From the NCBI RefSeq assembly GCF_000455485.1, contig NZ_CBQR020000171.1:1-64000 (forward strand): a DNA stretch of 64,000 bases, written 5' to 3'. This document shows positions 18,715-25,405 of the stretch, piece by piece. The notes below the pieces were generated by a model. The model was not told the origin of the DNA and ran no database searches. It worked only from the letters and a program-made list of their open reading frames with translations. The position numbers and the translations under genes were made by a program. Each line of letters begins with the position of its first letter. Within the stretch, counting starts at the first letter, position 1. This DNA is from Gorillibacterium massiliense (GTDB lineage: Bacteria > Bacillota > Bacilli > Paenibacillales > NBRC-103111).

Positions 18715-19503
18715 ATGCAGACACGGAAGGTTGCCCTGATTACGGGCAGTGCCAAAGGGTTGGGGAAACGAACGGCGCTCACCTTGGCGGCTCAAGGCTT
18801 CGATATTGCTCTTAATTATTTGCATAGCCGTGAAGAAGCGGAGATCTTGCGTGAAGAGATCATGAGCACTGGAGTTCGCTGCATAGCTGTACAAGCAGAT
18901 ATCACCCGGTCGGAGGATATCCGCCGCCTTGTTGAGGAAAGCGCAGCCACGCTAGGTGGGATCGATGTGCTTGTGAATAATGCGGGTCCTTTTATCCGTG
19001 AGCGAAAGTTATTTTCGGATTATTCCATTGAGGAAATTCAATATTTGCTTTGCGGCAACCTGACTGGTGTTATCGAATTGGATCATTTGGTCCTCCCGTA
19101 TATGCATCGGCAGGGATGGGGAAGAATACTGCATTTCGGCTTCGGTAAGGCGGCGGAATCGCCGGCTTGGGTCCATCGGGCGGTTTATGCGGCAGCCAAA
19201 ACGGGGCTTGTTTCCTTCACCAAATCGTTAGCGGCAGAAGAAGCTTCCCGGGGTATAACGGTTAATATGATCTGTCCCGGTGACATCCGAGGGGAAAACA
19301 AAGAGAAGACAATCGGAGAAGTGGAACACTTGACGGATGACGAATCGCCACGGGGCCGGCCGGGTTCCGGAGAAGATGTGGCCAGGGTGATCGGCTTTCT
19401 CTGCCTTCAGCACTCCGATTTTCTTACAGGAAATATTATCGATATATCGGGGGGACTTGATCCGATCCGCTCGCTTTCCAGTAACCGGATATCAAAAAGT
19501 TAA
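18715..19503 (+). CDS. Short-chain dehydrogenase/reductase (FabG-like)
   Basis: 262 residues. The Rossmann motif TGSAKGLG (about 11-18), NNAG, and the catalytic YAAAKTG with its upstream Gly-rich strand are present, and the C-terminus ends in the usual ISGGLD. This predicts an NAD(P)H-dependent oxidoreductase. The Ser normally before the Tyr motif appears replaced: the strand reads ILHFGFGKAAES, so the catalytic triad may be altered, as in some pteridine-reductase-like or non-canonical members. GGTGGGGG before the ATG serves as ribosome site. Confidence 0.85.
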   Translation: MQTRKVALITGSAKGLGKRTALTLAAQGFDIALNYLHSREEAEILREEIMSTGVRCIAVQADITRSEDIRRLVEESAATLGGIDVLVNNAGPFIRERKLFSDYSIEEIQYLLCGNLTGVIELDHLVLPYMHRQGWGRILHFGFGKAAESPAWVHRAVYAAAKTGLVSFTKSLAAEEASRGITVNMICPGDIRGENKEKTIGEVEHLTDDESPRGRPGSGEDVARVIGFLCLQHSDFLTGNIIDISGGLDPIRSLSSNRISKS

Positions 19504-19511
19504 ACGCACGT

Positions 19512-19552
19512 AAAAAAAGTCTCGGCCGCAATCGCGGTCCGAGACTTTATTC
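19512..19552. terminator. Bidirectional terminator
   Basis: AAAGTCTCGG and CCGAGACTTT form a 10-base-pair stem, with A-run and T-rich flanks. It serves the SDR gene and the convergent NifU-like gene. Confidence 0.85.
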
Positions 19553-19566
19553 TTGGCGAGAGCCAA

Positions 19567-19812
19567 TTAGAATACTTGAACAACTTCTTCTACACCTTCG
19601 ACTTCTTCCAGCAAGGCGCGTTCGATGCCGGCTTTCAAGGTGATGGTGGAGCTTGGGCAGCTTCCGCAAGCACCCATCAATTTCAGCTTGACGATGCCAT
19701 CTTCAACGTCGACCAGTTCCACGTCGCCGCCGTCGCGTTGCAGGAACGGACGAAGTTTATCGAGAACTTCCTGTACTTCATCGTACATCGAGATTTGGGT
19801 TTGATCGCTCAT
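19567..19812 (-). CDS. NifU-like iron-sulfur scaffold (YutI type)
   Basis: 81 residues corresponding to the C-terminal NifU domain. Cys residues in [10 protein letters not shown] form the CxxC that holds a transferable Fe-S cluster. It starts [20 protein letters not shown] with GGAAAGGAG upstream. It is divergent from the YuzB-like gene at 19883, the same neighbourhood as in many Bacillales. It acts in the cytoplasm in cluster assembly or delivery. Confidence 0.92.
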   Translation of the reverse strand: MSDQTQISMYDEVQEVLDKLRPFLQRDGGDVELVDVEDGIVKLKLMGACGSCPSSTITLKAGIERALLEEVEGVEEVVQVF

Positions 19813-19882
19813 GGTATCACTCCTTTCCTTCGTCTATTTATTATATTACAATTATGGAAAAATGAAAACGGAAGGAGCAAGC

Positions 19883-20137
19883 ATGCGCCCGATTATCGAA
19901 TTTTGCACCAATAACATGCACCATGGAACGGATGTCTTGCTTGAAGAACTGGAAGGCAACCCGGATGTTGATGTCATTGAGTACGGCTGTCTCGGGAACT
20001 GCGGCGAATGCTATCTGTTCCCTTTTGTCCTTGTTAACGGTGAGATTGTCGCCGCTCCGACAGTCCCCGAACTGCGTGAGCTGGTTCTGCAAAAGATAAA
20101 GGAGATCGAGGAATGGGATACCCTATTTCCTCTTTAA
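19883..20137 (+). CDS. yuzB: DUF1450 protein, YuzB-like
   Basis: 84 residues from ATG 19883 with GGAAGGAG upstream; longer in-frame starts lack a ribosome site. The protein begins MRPIIEFCTNN and carries IEYGCLGNCGECYLFPF, with clustered cysteines (Cys9 and three in CLGNCGEC) that fit a small metal- or Fe-S-binding protein. The function of the family is not established. Its 3' end overlaps the convergent YutJ-like gene by 15 bases. Confidence 0.85.
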   Translation: MRPIIEFCTNNMHHGTDVLLEELEGNPDVDVIEYGCLGNCGECYLFPFVLVNGEIVAAPTVPELRELVLQKIKEIEEWDTLFPL

Positions 20138-21199
20138 ATTTATCCGAAATGATGTTTGGATCTCCATAACACTCCGCTTTTCAACAGCCTGGGTACCATG
20201 CCGACAACGACGGTCACCCATCAAGCCGAAACCGGATTTTTTCCCCAGCGAGCCTAGGACTCCTTTCAGCTTGATGGTTCCCAAGTTCGGCGTTTCATTG
20301 CTCCATATGGCGCGGAGCACTTCGGCGATTTGGTTGCCTTGAGCCATGGCTGCCTGTGCGCTGGGTGAAAAGCGCAGACTTGCGCAGTCCCCCACAACGA
20401 ACAGTTCCGGATGAAGGGGAACCTGATGATAATCATTGAGCATAACCCTTCCGCTGCCATCCTTGGGCAGGTTTAGCCGCTGCACGACGGGACTTGGTTG
20501 AATGCCAGCGGTCCAAACCGTTACATCCGTGTAGATATGCTCTTCCTGGTTATAGACGGTTCCGGGTTCGACCCGGGAAACCGAAACTCTCGATTTCATC
20601 TCGATATCGTTCTTTTGAAACCATTCCCGGACGTAGCGCTGAGCCTTGGCGGGGAACGGAGACAAGATGCTAGCCCCCCGGTCGCAGATACGGACGTTCA
20701 GATCCCCCCGGCTTTCCCGTAGTTCCGCCGCTAGTTCGACACCGCTTAAACCACCGCCGATGATGGTGACTTGCCCAAAGGGGCGGATATCACCAATATT
20801 ACGATAGGTTGTCCGCGTCGACGAAAAAGATTGAATGCTGCAGGTGAATTCCTGAGCCCCGGGGATACCGTGGTATTGATCCGTACAGCCGAGGGCAATG
20901 ACAAGATAATCGTAGGATAGCGGATCGCCGCTTTGAAAATGGATCGTCCGGTTGTCTAGAACGATATCCGACACCTCACCGTATCGTTTGGTCACCCGTG
21001 AATCCTCCGGAAAAGGCGCCCGCAGCTCTATATCCGACGATGTTCCGGCAGCAAGGGCGTAATATTCCGTTTTCAAGCCTTGATAAGGCATGCGATCGAC
21101 AAGTATTATTCTCACATCATCTGGCAGATCATTTTTCAGCAATTCTTCGATGACAGCTAAACCGCCGTAGCCGCCCCCCAGGACGACTAGATTCCTCAT
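20123..21199 (-). CDS. yutJ: FAD-dependent oxidoreductase, YutJ-like (NDH-2 family)
   Basis: 358 residues. The FAD-binding GGGYGGLAVIEELLK is at the N-terminus, a second NAD(P)H-binding GGGLSGVELAAEL in the middle, and VVGDCASLRF near the C-terminus. This is the pyridine-nucleotide-disulfide oxidoreductase fold of type II NADH dehydrogenases. There is no transmembrane helix; such enzymes bind the membrane peripherally. YutJ beside YuzB is the Bacillus arrangement; activity on quinone is inferred. The start has GGGGGTG nine bases upstream. MqnE lies just upstream on the same strand, possibly co-transcribed (18 bases between them). Confidence 0.88.
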   Translation of the reverse strand: MRNLVVLGGGYGGLAVIEELLKNDLPDDVRIILVDRMPYQGLKTEYYALAAGTSSDIELRAPFPEDSRVTKRYGEVSDIVLDNRTIHFQSGDPLSYDYLVIALGCTDQYHGIPGAQEFTCSIQSFSSTRTTYRNIGDIRPFGQVTIIGGGLSGVELAAELRESRGDLNVRICDRGASILSPFPAKAQRYVREWFQKNDIEMKSRVSVSRVEPGTVYNQEEHIYTDVTVWTAGIQPSPVVQRLNLPKDGSGRVMLNDYHQVPLHPELFVVGDCASLRFSPSAQAAMAQGNQIAEVLRAIWSNETPNLGTIKLKGVLGSLGKKSGFGLMGDRRCRHGTQAVEKRSVMEIQTSFRINLKRK

Positions 21200-21217
21200 G
21201 AAAATAACACCCCCGGA

Positions 21218-22318
21218 TCAATAGACTTTAATTTCATTGTAGAATGTATCCCGTTCGACTGGGATGCGGTCCGCTCCTTTGATCAAATAGACAAGCTCAT
21301 CGCGGGTCAAGCCTTCCGGAGTTAGCGCTCCTGCGGAGTGACTAATTCTTTCTTGAACGATGGTACCGTGAATATCCGACGCGCCAAACTGCATGGCAAG
21401 CTGGGTAATCTCCGTGCCGATATTAATGAAATAAGCTTTAATATGTTGGATGTTGTCGCACATCAGCCGGCTGACTGCAATCGTCCTCAGCACATCCATA
21501 GCAGATACGCGCCGTTTTAAGCCCATTTCTTTGGTCGCCGGTTGAACGGAATTCGGGATGAAGACCATGAAGCCGTTTGTTTCATCCTGCAGCTCCCGCA
21601 AGTAAATCATATGCTGCAGCCGCTCCTCCAACGTTTCGATAGAGCCGTAGAGCATGGTGGCGTGGGTTTTCATGCCCAGCTTGTGAGCGGTACGCTGCAC
21701 CTCCAGCCACTGGTCCGTCGTCGCTTTGCCGACGCCCATTTTTTTGCGGTAGCGTTCCGACAGAATTTCTGCCCCGCCTCCGGTGAGGGTGGCGAGCCCG
21801 GCGTCCAACAGCGTCTTCAGAACGCCCTCATAGCTTAACCCGCTGATCCGGGAAAAGAACTCGATTTCCGCAGCGGTGTGGGCTTTTACCGTTATATGAG
21901 GATAGCGTTCCCGCAGAGCCTTCACATATCCAACATAGTATTCGAAAGGTACGTGTGGATTGTGACCTCCGGTAATGTGAAACTCCCGCATGCCTTCTTG
22001 CATATTCGCATCGATGTATTCAAACATTTCCTCAGGAGTGAGGGTGTAAGCTCCCTCTTCGTCCTTGTCTCTGCGATAATGGCAGAAGGCGCAGTGGGCT
22101 TCGCAAACATTTGTGAAGTACAGACTCATGGTATCGATAAAATAAACTTTTTTGCCGTTCTTGCGTAGATTTACTTTGTTAGCCAGCTGTCCCACCGACA
22201 ATAGATCATCGGATTCATATAAAAACAGGCCTTCCTCCAGGGAGAGCCTTTGTCCATGTTCTACTTTCTCCGCGATGGCAGCCATTTGTGTTTCTGGTGT
22301 GGGGATGACGATGCTCAC
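21218..22318 (-). CDS. mqnE: Aminofutalosine synthase
   Basis: 366 residues, GTG start with a strong TAAGGAGGT. The radical SAM CX3CX2C cluster is CEAHCAFC, followed by HITGGHNPHVP and VKAHTAAEIEFF, all typical of MqnE. The enzyme joins 3-enolpyruvyl-benzoate to S-adenosylmethionine to make aminofutalosine, an early step of the futalosine menaquinone route. MqnC is a close relative, but the CEAHC-type motif and the overall sequence favour MqnE. With the UbiD gene at 15939 it indicates that the cell uses this route rather than MenFDHCEB. Confidence 0.92.
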   Translation of the reverse strand: MSIVIPTPETQMAAIAEKVEHGQRLSLEEGLFLYESDDLLSVGQLANKVNLRKNGKKVYFIDTMSLYFTNVCEAHCAFCHYRRDKDEEGAYTLTPEEMFEYIDANMQEGMREFHITGGHNPHVPFEYYVGYVKALRERYPHITVKAHTAAEIEFFSRISGLSYEGVLKTLLDAGLATLTGGGAEILSERYRKKMGVGKATTDQWLEVQRTAHKLGMKTHATMLYGSIETLEERLQHMIYLRELQDETNGFMVFIPNSVQPATKEMGLKRRVSAMDVLRTIAVSRLMCDNIQHIKAYFINIGTEITQLAMQFGASDIHGTIVQERISHSAGALTPEGLTRDELVYLIKGADRIPVERDTFYNEIKVY

Positions 22319-22376
22319 TATGGTACCTCCTTAAGCTTCAACTGTTCCGGGAAGCTCTAATCGAAAAGGCCGGAAC

Positions 22377-22394
22377 TTATAATTATTATTATAA
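22377..22394. promoter_or_regulatory. AT-rich palindrome between mqnE and the IscA-like gene
   Basis: TTATAAT-TATT-ATTATAA, 7-base arms with a four-base spacer as at 14829. It lies in the 240-base divergent region. It may be an operator, or two opposed -10 hexamers; on the minus strand TTGCTG at 22411-22416 is spaced 17 bases from a TATAAT, which favours a promoter for mqnE. Confidence 0.4.
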
Positions 22395-22562
22395 ACGCCC
22401 TGTATGAGAGCAGCAAGAAAAACGGCTATTGGTGTAAGCGTGGCAAGTTGGCGCCTGAATTTTGCTCAAAGAGCGATGCAACCTGGATATCACTTAAGCT
22501 GCTTGAGAGCCAGATGGAATAGGGGTATACTGAATGAACCAAAGCTAAAGGGGGTTAACGGA

Positions 22563-22919
22563 TTGATCGAAATGTCCGATACGGCGATAACTAAAATCAA
22601 AGAACTGTTAGCAGACGAAGAAAATGACCAGCTGTTTCTGCGTGTTGGAGTACGAGAAGGCGGCTGCAGCGGTTTCTCCTACGTGATGGGCGTGGACGAT
22701 GCGCAGCATGACGGAGATACGATCCTTGACTTTCATGGCTTGACGGTAGCAGTGGGTCAAGACGATTTGAAATATATCAATGGTTTGAAAATCGATTACA
22801 AAGATTCGGGCATGAGCGGCGGGTTCACGATGGAAAATCCGAATGCTATCGCAACGTGCGGTTGCGGCTCGTCTTTCCGCACACGTCAGGATGCCGGAAA
22901 AGCCGAGGTCTGCGAATAA
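22563..22919 (+). CDS. yutM: HesB/IscA-type iron-sulfur carrier, YutM-like
   Basis: 118 residues from TTG 22563 (AAAGGGGG eight bases upstream); ATG 22572 is an alternative. The longer open frame from 22404 has no ribosome site. The three cluster-binding cysteines are in GGCSGFSY and CGCGSSF, and the C-terminus (IATCGCGSSFRT) is close to Bacillus YutM. It is an A-type carrier that delivers Fe-S clusters in the cytoplasm. It is monocistronic: a terminator follows. Confidence 0.9.
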   Translation: MIEMSDTAITKIKELLADEENDQLFLRVGVREGGCSGFSYVMGVDDAQHDGDTILDFHGLTVAVGQDDLKYINGLKIDYKDSGMSGGFTMENPNAIATCGCGSSFRTRQDAGKAEVCE

Positions 22920-22971
22920 TTCTGATTTATGACAAAACTGTGAACAAACCAAACCTTTCGCATGTCGGCTG

Positions 22972-22998
22972 CTCCCGAATCATGCGGGAGGTTTTTTT
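22972..22998 (+). terminator. Intrinsic terminator of the IscA-like gene
   Basis: CTCCCG-loop-CGGGAG followed by a run of seven T. Confidence 0.8.
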
Positions 22999-23387
22999 AC
23001 GGAAAACGGTTACTTCATTGTTTCGTCATGATATTTTGTTGGAAAATGACGAATTAATATAAAATTGAATGAATTATAATAGTTCGTGAATGGCGAAAAA
23101 ATGTAGTAAAAATCAAGGCGAACGAGTGAAAATAATCACGATTTAAAAACTATGAAAATAAATCTGATTCGACAAAAATAGCCATCTACATGGGATTGGA
23201 CGCATTGCTATAATATGGGAGTATCAAATGTAGTAATAAATGTCACCGTTTTGAGATTTGCTGATTATGGTTAAAACCGAACATTCGGTCTCTGTGGTAA
23301 GGAATCAGCCGGACACTTCCACGAGGGTATCAAGGATTTGTGTGGGTGTCGATCTAGGCAAATGAAGAGAACAGGAGCGTGGTTTTA
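22999..23387. other. AT-rich 390-base intergenic region with an extended -10 promoter
   Basis: No gene is seen. TGCTATAAT (23207-23215) is an extended -10 element and could start a transcript with a ~165-base leader into the small gene at 23388. The leader contains GGACACTTCCAC and GTGTGGGTGTC, which can pair imperfectly. A half-site GTATC (23223) occurs, but no full GATAC-N5-GTATC operator. Confidence 0.4.
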
Positions 23388-23585
23388 ATGAAGAAAAGCA
23401 TTTCCGTAGAGAGCCTGATTGAGAGCCTCGACATTTCACGAGAACGTTTTGAACAGTGGGTAAAGACCAATATCCATGAGAACGAGGCCGAGACGGAACA
23501 TGCTGAACCGGATATCCTGTTCTTCGATCTTCACTCGCCAGCGATTCAACGCAACAAAAGCCTGATGACGGGAACCGGTTATTAA
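23388..23585 (+). CDS. Small acidic protein, unknown
   Basis: 65 residues from ATG 23388, with AGGAG 11 bases upstream. The start MKKSISVESLIESLDISRER suggests a short helical region, followed by an acidic stretch (ENEAETEHAEPD). I do not recognise it. It is convergent with the XRE repressor gene at 23646. Small acidic proteins next to SinR-like repressors can be antagonists (as SinI), but no SinI signature is visible. The ribosome site and codon use support a real gene; function is unknown. Confidence 0.45.
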   Translation: MKKSISVESLIESLDISRERFEQWVKTNIHENEAETEHAEPDILFFDLHSPAIQRNKSLMTGTGY

Positions 23586-23645
23586 ATCGATTCCGATCAA
23601 CAAGCTGATTTTGTTCCACACGGAGAACAGCCCTTTCTAACCCCA

Positions 23646-24020
23646 TTATTTACTCATAGAGCGTTCCGCCCGAATAAATGCGATAAATCTCCGAGATTCC
23701 TCCGTCGTTAATTTCCTCCCGTCAATGGTGAAATTAAACTGCTCCAGCAATTTCTCGTCTGACAGTTCCAAATCGTCAACAAAATCTCGTATATTCGGTT
23801 CAAGATCGCGGTTCGGTTCGTCTGTACGCCCAAGAAGATAGTCGATGGAAATGGAGAAAAAGTCGGCGATCTTATTTAAGGTGTCAGAGTCCGGTTCTCT
23901 GCGATTTTTTTCATAATGGGAGAGAGCCGCACGTGTGATCCCTAATTTCGCTGATAGATCTTCCTGCGTCATACTCCGTTTTTCTCGCTGCAGTGCGATC
24001 CGGTCGCCTCTGTGAGCCAT
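23646..24020 (-). CDS. XRE-family transcriptional regulator with C-terminal domain (repressor 1)
   Basis: 124 residues from ATG 24020, with AGGAGGT upstream on the minus strand. Residues about 8-60 form an HTH_XRE domain; the recognition helix region reads ITRAALSHYEKNRR. A linker GRTDEPNRDLEP leads to a ~55-residue C-terminal region (LSDEKLLEQFNFTIDGRKLT), probably for oligomerisation. It is a close paralogue of the gene at 24840, with the same ALSHYEKNRR segment, so both may bind the same operator; the GATAC-N5-GTATC sites nearby are the best candidates. Divergent from the PilZ-like gene. Confidence 0.88.
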   Translation of the reverse strand: MAHRGDRIALQREKRSMTQEDLSAKLGITRAALSHYEKNRREPDSDTLNKIADFFSISIDYLLGRTDEPNRDLEPNIRDFVDDLELSDEKLLEQFNFTIDGRKLTTEESRRFIAFIRAERSMSK

Positions 24021-24118
24021 CCGTGATACCTCCTGTGATTTTCGCATTAATATTTATGCATTTATATTATATCAATACATTAATTTACACTCCACTCTAT
24101 ATTTATACTCAAAACCTC

Positions 24119-24175
24119 TTGACTAGATACATTTCGTATCGTAAAGTGAAACTAGGTTATGATACAAACTGTATC
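24119..24175 (+). promoter_or_regulatory. Promoter with two GATAC-N5-GTATC operators (PilZ-like gene)
   Basis: TTGACT (24119-24124), 17 bases, TAAAGT (24142-24147). The first palindrome GATACATTTCGTATC fills the spacer (24126-24140). The second, GATACAAACTGTATC (24161-24175), lies exactly 35 bases downstream, just before GTG 24190. The same layout recurs at 28466. Repressor binding would block RNA polymerase. Confidence 0.8.
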
Positions 24176-24189
24176 CGAGGTGAAGAGAA

Positions 24190-24624
24190 GTGTCGAAAAT
24201 AAAGCGAGCAGGTGACTCTTTATCAGGATTCCCTTTGTACCTCCGGCTGGGAATCGAAAAAGTCGGAATTTTGGATGTAAAATTAAAGGATGCTCTCATT
24301 CGTGTAGTGGAGTTTCGGACGAATGAGATGATTTTTGTTACTCCTTTGAGGCTGCCTGTAGGAGACAAGGTTCGCTATGGACTTGGCGGCATGTTTGCTG
24401 ATCATCATATGAAAGGCTGCGCGATTTTGGTTGAAAGGAGCGAGGCTAAGGAAGGCTTCTACCAATACCGCTTGGTTCTGCAAACGGACGTTTGCCATCC
24501 TATCGACCTTTTGCGACTTGTTAATCGCGAAGCAAATGCTCAAAATCCATTATATCGGGACGCGGTACGGCAATACCGAAAAACAGGATTGGTATCGAGT
24601 CGAAATCGAATGGCCTTCCCTTAA
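24190..24624 (+). CDS. PilZ-like domain protein (tentative)
   Basis: 144 residues from GTG 24190, with AGGTGAAGAG upstream. The middle (about 30-100) has alternating beta strands (KLKDALIRVVEFRTNEMIFV, PLRLPVGDKVRYGLGG, GCAILVERSEAKEGFYQYRL) that resemble a PilZ barrel. The c-di-GMP signature D/NxSxxG is not present: that position reads FRTNEM, so ligand binding is doubtful. Its promoter carries the same double operator as the exopolysaccharide operon, which places it in the same regulon. Possible role in matrix control; this is inference. Confidence 0.6.
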   Translation: MSKIKRAGDSLSGFPLYLRLGIEKVGILDVKLKDALIRVVEFRTNEMIFVTPLRLPVGDKVRYGLGGMFADHHMKGCAILVERSEAKEGFYQYRLVLQTDVCHPIDLLRLVNREANAQNPLYRDAVRQYRKTGLVSSRNRMAFP

Positions 24625-24646
24625 TATTCTCGACTGTTTCTAATGG

Positions 24647-24684
24647 AAATCCTCTCATCGTCCGGGTGAAGAGGATTTTTCTTT
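24647..24684 (+). terminator. Intrinsic terminator of the PilZ-like gene
   Basis: AATCCTCT (24648-24655) and AGAGGATT (24670-24677) pair; TTTCTTTG follows. Confidence 0.75.
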
Positions 24685-24768
24685 GTTCAAAAGCGCAAAC
24701 GTTTGCCTATTCTGACGCTTATCTCTTTTCATGCGGATGATCAATTTTTACAATTCGAAAAAATCCTC

Positions 24769-24784
24769 GTTTCACATGTGAAAC
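24769..24784. promoter_or_regulatory. Perfect 16-base palindrome
   Basis: GTTTCACATGTGAAAC lies in the gap between the PilZ-like gene and the 3' end of XRE repressor 2. It looks like an operator, but no promoter or gene start is next to it. No second copy was found in the window. Confidence 0.35.
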
Positions 24785-24839
24785 TTACCTCTTGCTTCCA
24801 GGTAATACATGAGGAATGTGGATTTATTGTGTCTTTCTA

Positions 24840-25067
24840 TTAGGCGAGATGTTCACGCTCGTTATGTTTGGTTCGCCCAAACATGTAGTCAACCGATACT
24901 TGGAACAGGTCGGCAAGATTGATGAGCGTCTCATAATCAGGCGTTCTGCGGTTCTTTTCATAGTGGGAAAGGGCAGAACGAGAAATGCCCAGTTTATGCG
25001 CCAATTCTTCCTGCGTGAAACCGTAATGCTCACGCAATAATGTGATGCGATCTCCACAGTTTATCAT
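24840..25067 (-). CDS. Short XRE-family regulator (repressor 2, HTH only)
   Basis: 75 residues from ATG 25067, with AAAGGAG upstream. It consists of little more than the HTH_XRE domain: INCGDRITLLREHYGFTQEE, then ISRSALSHYEKNRR. It is about 60% identical by eye to the first 70 residues of the 23646 gene but lacks its C-terminal domain. It could bind the same sites with weaker cooperativity or form mixed dimers. One GATAC-N5-GTATC palindrome lies 80 bases before its start, suggesting autoregulation. Confidence 0.85.
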   Translation of the reverse strand: MINCGDRITLLREHYGFTQEELAHKLGISRSALSHYEKNRRTPDYETLINLADLFQVSVDYMFGRTKHNEREHLA

Positions 25068-25147
25068 AGTGCGCTCCTTTACATGAGGGATTTTCGCGAT
25101 CTGTCCAAAAAATGGAAGCGTTTGTAAAATGATTGAATGTTCCAATT

Positions 25148-25162
25148 GATACAAATTGTATC
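25148..25162. promoter_or_regulatory. GATAC-N5-GTATC operator upstream of XRE repressor 2
   Basis: GATACAAATTGTATC, a perfect 15-base palindrome with inner symmetry. It is 80 bases from the minus-strand start of repressor 2 and 244 bases before the glycoside hydrolase gene on the plus strand. The remaining 25163-25405 is AT-rich, with no further feature that I can support. Confidence 0.75.
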
Positions 25163-25405
25163 ACATCTATCATAGAGGATTTTAACTAAAAAGGAAAGGG
25201 GAAAATGAGAAACAGTTGAGAAAAAAGTTGGAACACCACCATTCCTTTCTGTAAAGGGGAATTATTACATCTGAGTGTGACGATTTCAAAAAAGTTATTA
25301 TTCAAAATTTTCCGTCAAATGTCGAAAATCATTGTATGGAGGGATTTTATGGAATAATATAGTTGGTGCTTCCAGAAAAATAAAAAGGAGAGGAACTAAC
25401 GTAGA

